Positions 53,501-60,024 of a stretch of 60,024 nt of DNA are shown here, one piece after another. This DNA comes from Nitrospirota bacterium. GTDB taxonomy: Bacteria; Nitrospirota; 9FT-COMBO-42-15; HDB-SIOI813. The stretch's first letter is position 1; the number at the start of each line of letters is the position of its first letter. Position numbers and translations under genes: made by a program. The notes under the pieces were generated by a model, which was given only the letters and a program-made list of their open reading frames with translations, was not told where the DNA came from and ran no database searches. The stretch spans positions 1 to 60,024 of the forward strand of contig JACRGV010000120.1 in assembly GCA_016212215.1 (NCBI GenBank), in the 5' to 3' direction.

Positions 53501-54254
53501 TGAAACAATATTCAATACCTATCAACTTGCCTTAGAAGAAGAGATTAAGAAATTATCAACTGAAGAAATTAATACTGAAGAGATGACAGGGGCGCTGACT
53601 GCTCTAAAAGAGCGGGTGAACAGGATGGGGCCGATTAATATGGCATCCATTGAAGAATATCAGGAATTAAACCAGAGATATGAATTTCTGACTACTCAGG
53701 AAGCAGACCTCACGCAGGCATGTGAAACCCTGCATGAGACTATTTCAAAGATAAATAAGACAACAAAAGAGATGTTCTTAACGACATTCAATATTATTAA
53801 TGAAAAATTCCAAAACCTGTTTCAGATGTTTTTCCAGGGCGGCAGTTCAAGGCTTGTGCTTACAGATGAATCAAATGTACTGGACTCCGGTATTGAGATA
53901 TTTGCCCAGCCTCCGGGTAAAAAGGTAAGCCAGTTAGCCCTGTTATCCGGAGGTGAAAAAGCCCTTACAGCCCTGTCACTTATATTTGCAACCTTCCTCG
54001 CCAGACCTACACCCTTCTGCGTGCTTGATGAAATTGATGCACCGCTTGATGAGGGAAATACCGAGCGTTTTATAAATACACTTCGAGACATGACCGCTTT
54101 TTCACAGTTCATTGTAATTACTCATAACAAACGGACAATGGAGGCCGGTGATACACTTTATGGTATTACAATGGAAGAACCCGGTGTCTCAAGGATTGTG
54201 TCTGTCAATCTTACAAGGAGAGAAGAAGAGACTCCAATGCTTGTTGCAGTCTGA
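50583..54254 (+). CDS. smc: Chromosome segregation ATPase SMC
   Basis: A 1223-residue SMC: N-terminal Walker A VGPNGCGKSNIVDAL (about residues 31-45), long coiled coils (about 170-500 and 690-1030), a hinge (about 515-685, IQGIVADFF...GRTTFIP...VVVDNLKNAI), and C-terminal LLSGGEKALTALSLIFA signature plus Walker B FCVLDEIDAPLDE. It condenses and segregates the chromosome with ScpAB, which are not here. Two palindromic repeats are read in frame within the hinge: FNLPPLQGEGWGGDG (about 541-555) and PRPNPLPLGERVRVRGS (about 607-623). Confidence 0.95.
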   Translation: MRLRKLEILGFKTFPEKTTLHIQHGITCIVGPNGCGKSNIVDALLWVMGEQSTKTLRGEKMEDVIFFGSDSRKSIGMSEVTITIGDLHGELTSQYSEYSEIEVTRRLFRSGESEYLINKVPCRLKDIRDILIDAGVGFKGHTVIEQGRVERILTSTPEDRRAIIEDTAGIMKYKFRKTEALRKLESTQHNLLRVRDIVSEVKRQINSLDRQVRKAREYQELAAKIKEQELLLTAVKYTGMDNDLKALLLKEEGVREAEMKNLSELAGIEAESEETKSLLLGDDRKLNELRGTLNNLDKEISESENKLIVIENQITHQREDDKRLHKEITELKEDIITLKASLESLSSEKLALEEILSKGETGIAEAETKYGQASHEFSSIQERLESARSRVFGTVGKVTEVKNKQNYIQSRIFEINRRKERITSEKEENSNTISGTIERMMSKEESERHLNAGLAEKSDSKLLLSEQLAVTENSISGLTDKLNSRRELLHRSEARFHSLEEMEKNLVGYQEGVRTILLSKSKEGASFQGIQGIVADFFDVKFNLPPLQGEGWGGDGVFPDEKTAEMVIESVLGDRLQNIVVEGHENTEAAIAYLKTNSAGRTTFIPSKPRPNPLPLGERVRVRGSSGENGIIGPALAFVDYKEEYKPLVEHLLSDVVVVDNLKNAITLWNEDNNCTFVTLDGEIVEPSGRITGGTSNGKSPGLIQKRKELKTLQNEVIKLKRETSELEGELENLKQDKGNFQQQIVELNDLIRKDEIAIVNIEKDIHVLKDDEKKVQLRLETLLIEENEINSEIVSLSTDLNKYETEIQGLVTEQSAGEKEIQELIEIQKTARLHWEEAQREITSRKLEITTSRERRDAISHRIKEIEGRIEIAVRSIDEKGLYLNTIGQKIDSYNSEKTEIESAITILWQKKETLSKEIVSMEDERAHKEEGLNISETGIKEKRNIIDELKQILNQCEVQKTEIRLQMTHLCETIFNTYQLALEEEIKKLSTEEINTEEMTGALTALKERVNRMGPINMASIEEYQELNQRYEFLTTQEADLTQACETLHETISKINKTTKEMFLTTFNIINEKFQNLFQMFFQGGSSRLVLTDESNVLDSGIEIFAQPPGKKVSQLALLSGGEKALTALSLIFATFLARPTPFCVLDEIDAPLDEGNTERFINTLRDMTAFSQFIVITHNKRTMEAGDTLYGITMEEPGVSRIVSVNLTRREEETPMLVAV
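52205..52256. repeat. Type A repeat inside the SMC hinge (first)
   Basis: CCTCCCTCCCCTTCAAGGGG then AGGGCTGGGGTGGGGATGGGG; read as NLPPLQGEGWGGDGV. Confidence 0.8.
52408..52456. repeat. Type A-related repeat inside the SMC hinge (second)
   Basis: CCCTAACCCTCTCCCCTTAG and GGGAGAGGGTTAGGGTGAGG form an almost perfect palindrome; read as PNPLPLGERVRVR. Confidence 0.8.
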
Positions 54255-54287
54255 AATCACGTATCATTATAAAGTTAAAGTCTTTTT

Positions 54288-54322
54288 TATCCCCGATAAA
54301 AGCATTCGGGGAGGAATCTGAT
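54288..54322. repeat. REP-like hairpin
   Basis: ATCCCCGATAAAAGCATTCG then GGGAGGAATCTGA, stem CCCCGA/TTCGGGG type. A near copy is at 56230-56264. Confidence 0.65.
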
Positions 54323-54390
54323 AGTCCCCATTTTAAACAGGAGAGGGAAACAATCTGTGGTCTTGCATGTCTGCGGATGGTAGCGGCCTT

Positions 54391-54648
54391 TCACTTCCAC
54401 ATCTTTTCATCTAAAATTTCAAAATCAGCGATTCTCTTTTGGAATTCTGCGAAATCCTTTTCACTCCATGTTCCTGCAAGATGGTCAAGGTCGTTATGAA
54501 TAATGTTCCTTCTTTTTTTTTGAAGTCCAAGGGACTCCCTCAGGGTCTTCAGCAGAACAGCATTGACACTGATACCCTCCTTTTTAGCCCGTTCTTTTAA
54601 TATCCTTGCTGTTGTTTCATCTATTCCACGAATCGTTATTGTACTCAT
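54391..54648 (-). CDS. FitA-like ribbon-helix-helix antitoxin
   Basis: An 85-residue protein: MSTITIRGIDETTARILKERAKKEGISVNAVLLKTLRES is an Arc/MetJ-type ribbon-helix-helix, followed by a toxin-binding tail (HLAGTWSEKDFAEFQKRIADFE). The ATG at 54648 has AAGGAGGAG just before it. Unusually it lies downstream of its PIN toxin gene rather than before it. Confidence 0.82.
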   Translation of the reverse strand: MSTITIRGIDETTARILKERAKKEGISVNAVLLKTLRESLGLQKKRRNIIHNDLDHLAGTWSEKDFAEFQKRIADFEILDEKMWK

Positions 54649-54660
54649 CACTCCTCCTTA

Positions 54661-55059
54661 TCAAAGAGCTTTACTCTTAAGAATAAGACCATCAATATGG
54701 TTGAAATGTTCATCAAGGGTTAAAAGGGATAGCCCGTGCCTCAATGCGGATGCCGCTATCCACATATCATTAGAAGGGATTGGTTTACCCTTTTTCTTTA
54801 AATCCCGGTAGACTTTTGCATAAAATTCTGCTGTTTCTTCATCTACCGGAAGCAAGTGAACACGGGGGGAATCCATGAATTCGTTAAGTTCCTCAATATT
54901 CTTTTCTTCCTTACTTCCACCCTTAAACCCTCCCAATAGCTCACCAAGCACAACCACACTTAACCCTATATACTCGACCGACCTGATGACCCCTGTGACC
55001 ATAGAGTCATCTTTCTTGAAAGCGCCATACGCATTTGTATCTAAAAGAATCTTTTTCAT
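54661..55059 (-). CDS. vapC: VapC/FitB-family PIN ribonuclease toxin
   Basis: A 132-residue PIN domain: ILLDTNAYGAF (first Asp), VVVLGELLGGFK (Glu), SNDMWIAASALRHGLSLLTLDEHF (Asp pairs). It would cut tRNA or rRNA if active. It is first in a two-gene unit with the ribbon-helix-helix antitoxin, 12 bases apart, the reverse of the standard VapBC order. Confidence 0.85.
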   Translation of the reverse strand: MKKILLDTNAYGAFKKDDSMVTGVIRSVEYIGLSVVVLGELLGGFKGGSKEEKNIEELNEFMDSPRVHLLPVDEETAEFYAKVYRDLKKKGKPIPSNDMWIAASALRHGLSLLTLDEHFNHIDGLILKSKAL

Positions 55060-55120
55060 AGTTTGTATCGGTATTATGATAGCATTTTGAACTCAAATTA
55101 TGCAATCACTTTCCCCTTTT

Positions 55121-55369
55121 CTATTTTAACCACAACAGTACACTTCGTTGGGCACATGATTTTTCAGGGAAGTTGTTTATTATTCGGCAAAATTCCTTAC
55201 TTTTAGGATCATAAATTATTGCATTGATGATGAATTCGTCATTTTCGACTTTGGCTTCAAGATAGAAATAAGTAATACCCTTTGCACCAATCTCTATGTA
55301 GTTAGTAAAGTTTGATGCAACCATAAATGCCTTCTGTCCGGGTTGCACAAATATATAATTACCTCTCAT
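55121..55369 (-). CDS. Small uncharacterised protein
   Basis: An 82-residue frame, MRGNYIFVQPGQKAFMVASN through LLWLK, with alternating hydrophobic strands and no motif I recognise. It sits between a DUF4160/DUF2442 pair and the VapC pair. It may be real or a decayed gene; coding character is moderate. Confidence 0.4.
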   Translation of the reverse strand: MRGNYIFVQPGQKAFMVASNFTNYIEIGAKGITYFYLEAKVENDEFIINAIIYDPKSKEFCRIINNFPEKSCAQRSVLLWLK

Positions 55370-55446
55370 TAGGACCTCAAATGAAACGCAAATCGGGCGG
55401 TGGAAGGAATAAAGAGAACCGTCCCTGTAAGATCCATGATAAGATG

Positions 55447-55704
55447 TTAGGCAATCTTTCTTTTTCGCTCCGGTATATGGATGATTCCAAGTAACCCATC
55501 AATGGAAATATCTTCATCCAATAAAGGCCAATGTATTCCGTATCCCGATGGTGATACTTCAAACGTATTTCTTTCCTTCTCTGATGCACTTTCAAGTACC
55601 GGTGATATTTGTTTTAATTCAAACTTACTTTCTTTTCCATCAATTCTCAGAATAAATAAATTCCCCTCAAATCTTAGATTACTGATCTCATGACATTTCT
55701 TCAT
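55447..55704 (-). CDS. DUF2442 protein (pair 1)
   Basis: An 85-residue DUF2442 protein: FEGNLFILRIDGKESKFELK and the family-typical GIHWPLLDEDISIDGLLG near the C-terminus. DUF2442 genes follow DUF4160 genes in many genomes as putative toxin-antitoxin pairs. Here the ATG overlaps the DUF4160 stop by 4 bases. Confidence 0.85.
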   Translation of the reverse strand: MKKCHEISNLRFEGNLFILRIDGKESKFELKQISPVLESASEKERNTFEVSPSGYGIHWPLLDEDISIDGLLGIIHIPERKRKIA

Positions 55705-55958
55705 TTTTTACGTCTCCTCTGAAATTCATCCCATTGCTGCTCAATATATTCAAAATGTTCATATATTATTTTCTTAATCTGTCTTTTATCTTTTTGTGAC
55801 ATATTATATGCAAAAGTCTCTTCAACTGCATAATTTTCTATATCAAGCCAATATTTACATTCCATCTCTCCATTTCGACAATGCACATGAATCGGCTCAT
55901 CGCCTTCATTAGCATAGAAAAACAATCTCCACCCCATTATCATAAGTATAGTCGGCAT
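55701..55958 (-). CDS. DUF4160 protein (pair 1)
   Basis: An 85-residue DUF4160 protein: MPTILMIMGWRLFFYANEGD, PIHVHCRNGEMECKYWLD, with the conserved HVH motif and an amphipathic C-terminal helix region. First gene of a coupled pair with DUF2442. Function is not established. Confidence 0.85.
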   Translation of the reverse strand: MPTILMIMGWRLFFYANEGDEPIHVHCRNGEMECKYWLDIENYAVEETFAYNMSQKDKRQIKKIIYEHFEYIEQQWDEFQRRRKK

Positions 55959-56356
55959 TTCTTTATTTCTCTCTTTTCACAATCTACCGGTATTCTATTA
56001 TTTTATGTCAGAATATCAACATGATGTTTGCATGTCAATAATAATACCGCTTCTTCAGGGAATCTCGCATCCCCCTTTAGAAAAGGGGGGCGAGGGGGGA
56101 TTTGAAGCATAGCTATTCGAATTAGAGGCATCCATTTATTATATTGATGAAAAGAGAAACTGACAATTCAAGACCCGACCCCCATTCGACCCCCATTTTT
56201 ATTTTTCCTGTTGTCATTCCCGCAGTGTTTAATCCCCGATAAAAGTATTCGGGGAGGAATCTGATTATAAAATGAACTAATACACATTAAAAGAGATTGC
56301 GGATCTTTTGGGAGTTCACTATAATACAGTAAAGCATTAACTGAAAGGAGGATGTA
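55959..56356. other. Repeat-rich spacer before the ParE pair
   Basis: Contains a type C palindrome at 56068-56104 (CCCCCTTTAGAAAAGGGGGG), two short CGACCCCCATT strings, a REP-like hairpin at 56230-56264 (ATCCCCGATAAAAGTATTCG then GGGAGGAATCTGA), and a RAYT remnant (separate entry). No intact gene. Confidence 0.6.
56284..56340 (+). pseudogene. Remnant of a RAYT (Y1) transposase C-terminal helix-turn-helix
   Basis: The frame reads TLKEIADLLGVHYNTVKH then TAA, matching the C-terminal helix-turn-helix of REP-associated tyrosine transposases (LKEIADYLGLHYSTVS-type). The catalytic part is gone. REP-like hairpins lie on both sides within a kilobase. Confidence 0.5.
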
Positions 56357-56572
56357 ATGTCAATCACTATACCATTGGGAAAAATGACAATTGAAGAGAA
56401 GATTCAGGCAATGGAATCAATTTGGGATGATTTGTGTAAAAATGCAGATAGTGTTCCATCCCCAACATGGCATAAAGATGTATTGGATGAGAGAGCTGAA
56501 GGGATAAATCGTGGAGATCTTAAATTTGTAGATTGGGATACAGCCAAGAAGAATATAAGAAAAGAAATTTAA
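56357..56572 (+). CDS. Addiction-module antitoxin (PF09720 type)
   Basis: A 71-residue protein: MTIEEKIQAMESIWDDLCKN, SPTWHKDVLDERAEGINRGD, FVDWDTAKKNIRKEI, the typical small antitoxin (TIGR02574-like) upstream of ParE toxins. GAAAGGAGG lies before the ATG. Its stop and the toxin start share one base (TAATG). Confidence 0.85.
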   Translation: MSITIPLGKMTIEEKIQAMESIWDDLCKNADSVPSPTWHKDVLDERAEGINRGDLKFVDWDTAKKNIRKEI

Positions 56573-56865
56573 TGAAAATCAAAATACTTTCGTCAGCATG
56601 CCAGGATTTGATTGATGGTTACTGGTTTTATGAAAAGCAGTCCGAGGGAGTAGGTGCGTATTTCATAGATACGCTTTTCTCAGATATTGATTCCCTGATT
56701 GTCAATTCTGGTATTCATCCTAAACATTTTGAGAAATACCATCGCTTACTATCAAAACGATTTCCGTTCGCTGTTTATTACAGTGTTGAGGATCAAACTG
56801 CACTTGTATATGCTGTGATTGACTGTCGCAGGAGCCCAGCGTGGATAAAAAAGAAATTTGGATAA
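56572..56865 (+). CDS. ParE/RelE-family toxin
   Basis: A 97-residue toxin: MKIKILSSACQDLIDGYWFY, RFPFAVYYSVEDQTALVYAV, CRRSPAWIKKK. Complete relative to family length, so this pair, unlike two other RelE/ParE genes in the window, looks functional. Targets are gyrase or ribosome-bound mRNA depending on subgroup, not decidable here. Confidence 0.85.
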   Translation: MKIKILSSACQDLIDGYWFYEKQSEGVGAYFIDTLFSDIDSLIVNSGIHPKHFEKYHRLLSKRFPFAVYYSVEDQTALVYAVIDCRRSPAWIKKKFG

Positions 56866-57225
56866 AGCATCTGAATTGTGCGTTGAAGTCCAGTTAATCT
56901 TTAGATGAATTGAATGGAGTAAAAAGTGACAATTCAAGACCTCAAGACCCCCATTTCATTTCCGTAATACCTGAGTTCAGTATGGCCGTTGGTCTGAGTA
57001 ACATTGACAATAATTGGGAATTAAGTGCGGTGTCCCCGGAATTCAAGCCATTCTATTCCTCCTGCTGTCATTCCCGCAGTTTTTAAGCGGGAATCTTATT
57101 ACTAAAATAATTAATAGTTTCGGAAACAAATAAAGAGAACCGTCCCCTTTAAGTTCTCCCTACCCCTTGTAAATCAGAAGGATAGTGTAAGGATAGTGTG
57201 GTCCGACCCCTTCTATTTTTGATTC
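56866..57225. other. Repeat-bearing spacer before IS21 remnant
   Basis: Holds a REP hairpin at 57066-57096 (TGTCATTCCCGCAG...AAGCGGGAATCT) and strings such as GAGAACCGTCCCC and GGTCCGACCCC, also present near 34815 and 55407, that look like element-border scars. No gene recognised. Confidence 0.5.
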
Positions 57226-58146
57226 CATAACCTGAAGTCAGGGATATTAAGACCAAACACTTATGACCCTGTGCTTAACAGGGCTTATGCCGAATGCGGC
57301 AAACACTATGGACTTATAATAGACCCGGCAAAGGCATATATGGCTGCACATAAGGGGAAGGTGGAGAGAAGAGTGCCTGTGGTAAGGGAGCAGTTCCTGT
57401 CATCCTATGAATCAAAAGACATAGCAGATGCAAACAGGCAGGTAAAAGAATGGTGTGCCTCCGGTTACGGTATGCAGATTCACGGGACTATAAAGAGGAG
57501 ACCCTATGAGGTGTTTAAGGAAGAAGAACAAATGCACCTGCTTAATATTCCTGATGAGAAGTTTTATATACCCCTGTGGAAGGAGGCAAAGGTTCACAGG
57601 GATCATCACATAGTGTTTGATAATAGTTACTACTCCATGCCCACCAGATTCGTCGGTAAAAAGGTGTGGTGCCGGGGCGGGTTTGATACGGTACAGATAT
57701 TCTATGATGAGGAGTTAGTAAAGACCCATCAGAGGTCATACAGGGCAGGGACATTTAAAACGGATGAAGGGGATTATCCTCCTGAGAAGTCTAAGTATCT
57801 GCTGAGGACACTTTCTTTTTATCAGAGAGAGGCAGCAATACATGGGGAGCATGTATGCCAGTTAGTTACTAAGATTATGGAAGAACATGCATACCGTAAC
57901 CTGCGTAAGGTGCAGGGCATCTTCAGGCTGGCAGGTAAATATGGCACTGAGGCAATAGACCTTACCTGTAAGAGATGTCTTTTCTATGATGACTACAGGA
58001 TGACTACTATAAAAAGGATACTGGATAAGCAGATGTATAATCTTCCTCTTCCTGAGGAGATTGCAGGGCCGGTAAATGTTAATGCAGGGGATGGAACATC
58101 GTTTGTCCGTCCTGCTGAGTATTTTATGCACGGGGAGATACAATGA
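57226..58146 (+). pseudogene. istA: IS21-family transposase IstA, 5'-truncated
   Basis: The frame is open from about 57226 and reads FHNLKSGILRPNTYDPVLNR, then the C-terminal half of IstA (VERRVPVVREQFLSSYESKD, the MQIHGTIKRRPYEVF region and a C-terminal beta-barrel part). About 200 N-terminal residues with the helix-turn-helix and two of the DDE residues are missing. The internal ATG at 57271 is not a natural start. It overlaps istB by 4 bases as in intact IS21. Confidence 0.85.
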
Positions 58147-58925
58147 ATATAACAGGACAGATAGATAATAAGTTACGGCTGTTACGTTTAACAGGAATGC
58201 TTGAGACCCTGCCGGTAAGGCAGAAGCAGGCAGAGGATGGGAACAGCGGCTATATGGATTTCCTCATGAGTTTACTTGAGGATGAGTGTGAGAGGAGGCA
58301 ATCCGGCAGGCTTATAAAAAGGCTCAAGGCGGCAGGGTTTGAAGATGAGAAGACCCTTGAGGGGTTTGACTTCTCTTTTAATCCTGAGGTTCCGGTAAAG
58401 AGGATAAAACAACTGGCAAACTGTGCTTATATTGACAGCAGGGAGAATATATTTTTACTTGGGCCTGTGGGTGTGGGTAAAACCCATATTGCTCAGGCCC
58501 TTGGGCATATAGCGTGCAGGATGGGATATGATGTTTTATTTACCAAGGCAGTAAAGATGTTTAGCTACATAAACGGAGGCAGGGCGGATAATAGCTGGGA
58601 GGCCAGGGTCAAAAGATATGCCTCCGTACAGCTACTCATCATAGATGACTTTGGGCTTAAGCCGTTAACCGGTACACAGGCAGATGACTTCTACGAAATA
58701 ATAAGTGAGCGGTATATGAAGAAATCTACCATCTTTACAAGTAACAGAGAGATAACAGAGTGGCAGGGTTTATTCCAAGACCCCATTATTGCAAACTCCG
58801 TGATGGATCGGATGGCTCATAACTCTCATCAGATTACAATGACCGGAGAGTCATATAGAAATAAGGGTAAGATACCATTAAAAAATAAACACGATAGAAA
58901 AGATGGTAAAGATAGTGTTGAGTAG
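58143..58925 (+). CDS. istB: IS21-family helper ATPase IstB
   Basis: A 260-residue AAA+ protein: LRLLRLTGMLETLPVRQKQA, Walker A LLGPVGVGKTHIAQALGH (about residue 105), Walker B LLIIDDFGLKPL, and SNREITEWQGLFQDPI. Full length, and it could still assist a related IstA supplied elsewhere. Confidence 0.92.
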   Translation: MNITGQIDNKLRLLRLTGMLETLPVRQKQAEDGNSGYMDFLMSLLEDECERRQSGRLIKRLKAAGFEDEKTLEGFDFSFNPEVPVKRIKQLANCAYIDSRENIFLLGPVGVGKTHIAQALGHIACRMGYDVLFTKAVKMFSYINGGRADNSWEARVKRYASVQLLIIDDFGLKPLTGTQADDFYEIISERYMKKSTIFTSNREITEWQGLFQDPIIANSVMDRMAHNSHQITMTGESYRNKGKIPLKNKHDRKDGKDSVE

Positions 58926-59164
58926 AACATAGCAGAAGTTAAATCAAACAGAAAGGGGGTGGTTATCAAACAAGAAATAAAAGTAATAGACATAATCACC
59001 GGAAGAGTTTTATAATTTAACCCAGAAAAAGTGGGGAATAAAACTGAAACTGGGGTGGGGAATAAAGTTGGGATAGAAAATAAATCTGTCCCCATTAGGT
59101 CGCCATTAGGTCGTTAATGTTCCCATTCATGTTCTTTAATGGGTGACACCTTAGCTATCTTCGA
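58926..59164. other. Spacer after IS21 remnant
   Basis: Contains GTGGGGAATAAAACTGAAAC and GGTGGGGAATAAAGTTGGGA direct repeats and CTGTCCCCATTAGGTCG-type strings. The IS21 right end was not identified. No gene. Confidence 0.4.
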
Positions 59165-59431
59165 TTATATTTTTTTTGGCCTTGGGGCAGGTGAGCCGTA
59201 TAACATACCTTCAACACTAATGTCTTCATCAACGTCAGGCCAATGTATTCCCTGACCATCTCCGATGATTTCATAATTAAGCCGCTGCTCTGGTGTTGCC
59301 TCAGAGAGCCGCCATGACCAGGCAAGCGGCACACTAATTGTACGTCCATCAATCAGATGTGCCGTTATGATGTCGTCCGTAACAGTCGCATCTTTAATTT
59401 TAATTTCCTGAAGATTAACCGCAATGCTCAT
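59165..59431 (-). CDS. DUF2442 protein (pair 2)
   Basis: An 88-residue DUF2442 protein: VNLQEIKIKDATVTDDIITA, RTISVPLAWSWRLSEATPEQR, GIHWPDVDEDISVEGML. It is the longer subgroup, with a PLAW(S)xRL segment missing in the copy at 55447. Overlaps its DUF4160 partner by 17 bases. Confidence 0.88.
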   Translation of the reverse strand: MSIAVNLQEIKIKDATVTDDIITAHLIDGRTISVPLAWSWRLSEATPEQRLNYEIIGDGQGIHWPDVDEDISVEGMLYGSPAPRPKKI

Positions 59432-59651
59432 CCCATGCCTCCATTATGCAATCTATGTTTTTATAAATAATTTCTCTAATAACATTTAACTCCCTAGGTG
59501 AAAAACCGTGATTTCTACATAATGCAATAGGTTCTAACCAAAATTTACAAACCATATTTTCTTTTTGAACATGAATATGCTTTGGTTCATTGCAATCAAA
59601 ACTATAGAAGAAAAACCTGTATGGACCTTCCATATTTTTAATTGTTGGCAT
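59415..59651 (-). CDS. DUF4160 protein (pair 2)
   Basis: A 78-residue DUF4160 protein: MPTIKNMEGPYRFFFYSFDC, KHIHVQKENMVCKFWLEPI with the HIHV motif, and a final IDCIMEAWDEHCG. Divergent from the copy at 55701, so the pairs were probably acquired separately. Confidence 0.85.
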   Translation of the reverse strand: MPTIKNMEGPYRFFFYSFDCNEPKHIHVQKENMVCKFWLEPIALCRNHGFSPRELNVIREIIYKNIDCIMEAWDEHCG

Positions 59652-59768
59652 GTCAATTATTATCGTTGAATTACAGGTAGTTTGTCAAAATATTTTTTGT
59701 TTTTGTTTATAGCATAAAAAAATCCTGAATCTTCCCTGCACGTAAAATATATCCGGCACTATTATTCA

Positions 59769-59897
59769 CTTTTCTTTGGGTTTGTGGAGACTATTAAGAG
59801 GACAAGAAGCATCCCTGCACCCATAATCGGAATAAATACAGATAACGGCCTCAGAATACTTGATGGAAATCATAGACTTTCTGCCGTAAGCGGTTAA
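59769..59897 (+). pseudogene. Fragment of a ParB/sulfiredoxin-like nuclease-domain protein
   Basis: The open frame ends SIPAPIIGINTDNGLRILDG and NHRLSAVSG*, the D-G-N-H-R motif of ParB-type domains. Neither side gives the remainder, and the stop comes just after the motif, so I call a remnant. Confidence 0.45.
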
Positions 59898-59965
59898 ATA
59901 ACCCCATCTTCACAAGTTGAGGGGAAGATGGCATGATGGTATCCAACAATGAAAGGAGAGCCGTC

Positions 59966-60024
59966 ATGTCAAATTATTTTGAAGAGTGTAGTGAAGTAGG
60001 GGATAGTGATAAGGGCAAGTTCTG
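59966..60024 (+). CDS. Start of a gene truncated by the window edge
   Basis: ATG at 59966 with GAAAGGAG 12 bases upstream; reads MSNYFEECSEVGDSDKGKF and runs off the end. Too short to identify. Confidence 0.45.
   Translation, partial: MSNYFEECSEVGDSDKGKF

Noticed and set aside
55300-55460. A second attC site after the DUF2442 gene (GCCTAAC at its stop codon)
   Set aside because: No matching GTTRRRY core or foldable arms within 150 bases downstream.

Overview
The window reads as a moderately AT-rich chromosome segment of an anaerobic or facultatively anaerobic Gram-negative bacterium. The likeliest home is Nitrospirota or a related deep lineage. That is an inference from gene content: a split, archaeal-type glutamate synthase, a decaheme MtrA-like cytochrome with an MtrB/PioB-type outer-membrane barrel, a BamD lipoprotein, a GlcF-like Fe-S protein and an ISKra4 remnant. 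No rRNA or complete tRNA is present to fix the taxonomy.

Layout. 1-4.0 kb: end of a probable BREX-type ATPase, a broken Fic gene, an HI0933-type flavoprotein, and MntA/HepT and MazEF-like toxin-antitoxin pairs. 4.1-6.4 kb: housekeeping operon dksA-rplU-rpmA-obg. 6.6-12.2 kb: five-gene split glutamate synthase. 12.5-21.6 kb: YceI lipocalin-like protein, then a complete type I-C cas operon (cas3-cas5-cas8c-cas7-X-cas1-cas2). In this operon the cas4 position is taken by a BRO-N/DinD-like protein, and the array is reduced to one repeat next to an AT-rich leader-like stretch. 21.9-25.3 kb: extracellular electron-transfer pair. 25.5-32.6 kb: metalloprotease-like protein, HAMP membrane protein, SurA-like lipoprotein, HU, transaldolase-like aldolase, GlcF-like protein and a UvrA lacking its insertion domain. 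32.7-41.1 kb: accessory island of broken Fic and RelE/ParE genes, toxin-antitoxin pairs, a lone integron-type gene cassette with attC, two AAA/DUF4143 ATPases, an ISKra4 remnant, a DUF559 endonuclease embedded in palindromic repeats, and a tRNA-Gly 3' fragment. 41.1-54.3 kb: nucleotidyltransferase, phosphoesterase, two M16 peptidases, LarE, BamD, FabH, thioesterase, AbiEii-like protein and SMC. 54.4-60.0 kb: second accessory region with a VapC/antitoxin pair in reversed order, two DUF4160-DUF2442 pairs, a ParE pair, REP hairpins, a RAYT remnant and a 5'-truncated IS21.

Two themes stand out. First, small GC-rich palindromic repeats (cores of the CTCCCCTTGAAGGGGAG, CTCCCGTCAAGGGAG and CCCCCTTT-N-AAAGGGGG types) lie between genes and also inside at least six genes. 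There they are read through in frame and add peptides such as NPLPEGEE or PLTGEGQGGGEL. The DUF559 nuclease gene is bracketed by, and partly built from, the same repeats, which makes it a candidate mobilising partner. Second, the type I-C adaptation module pairs cas1-cas2 with a BRO-N/DinD-like gene overlapping cas1, instead of cas4. These two are the best candidates for undescribed biology here.
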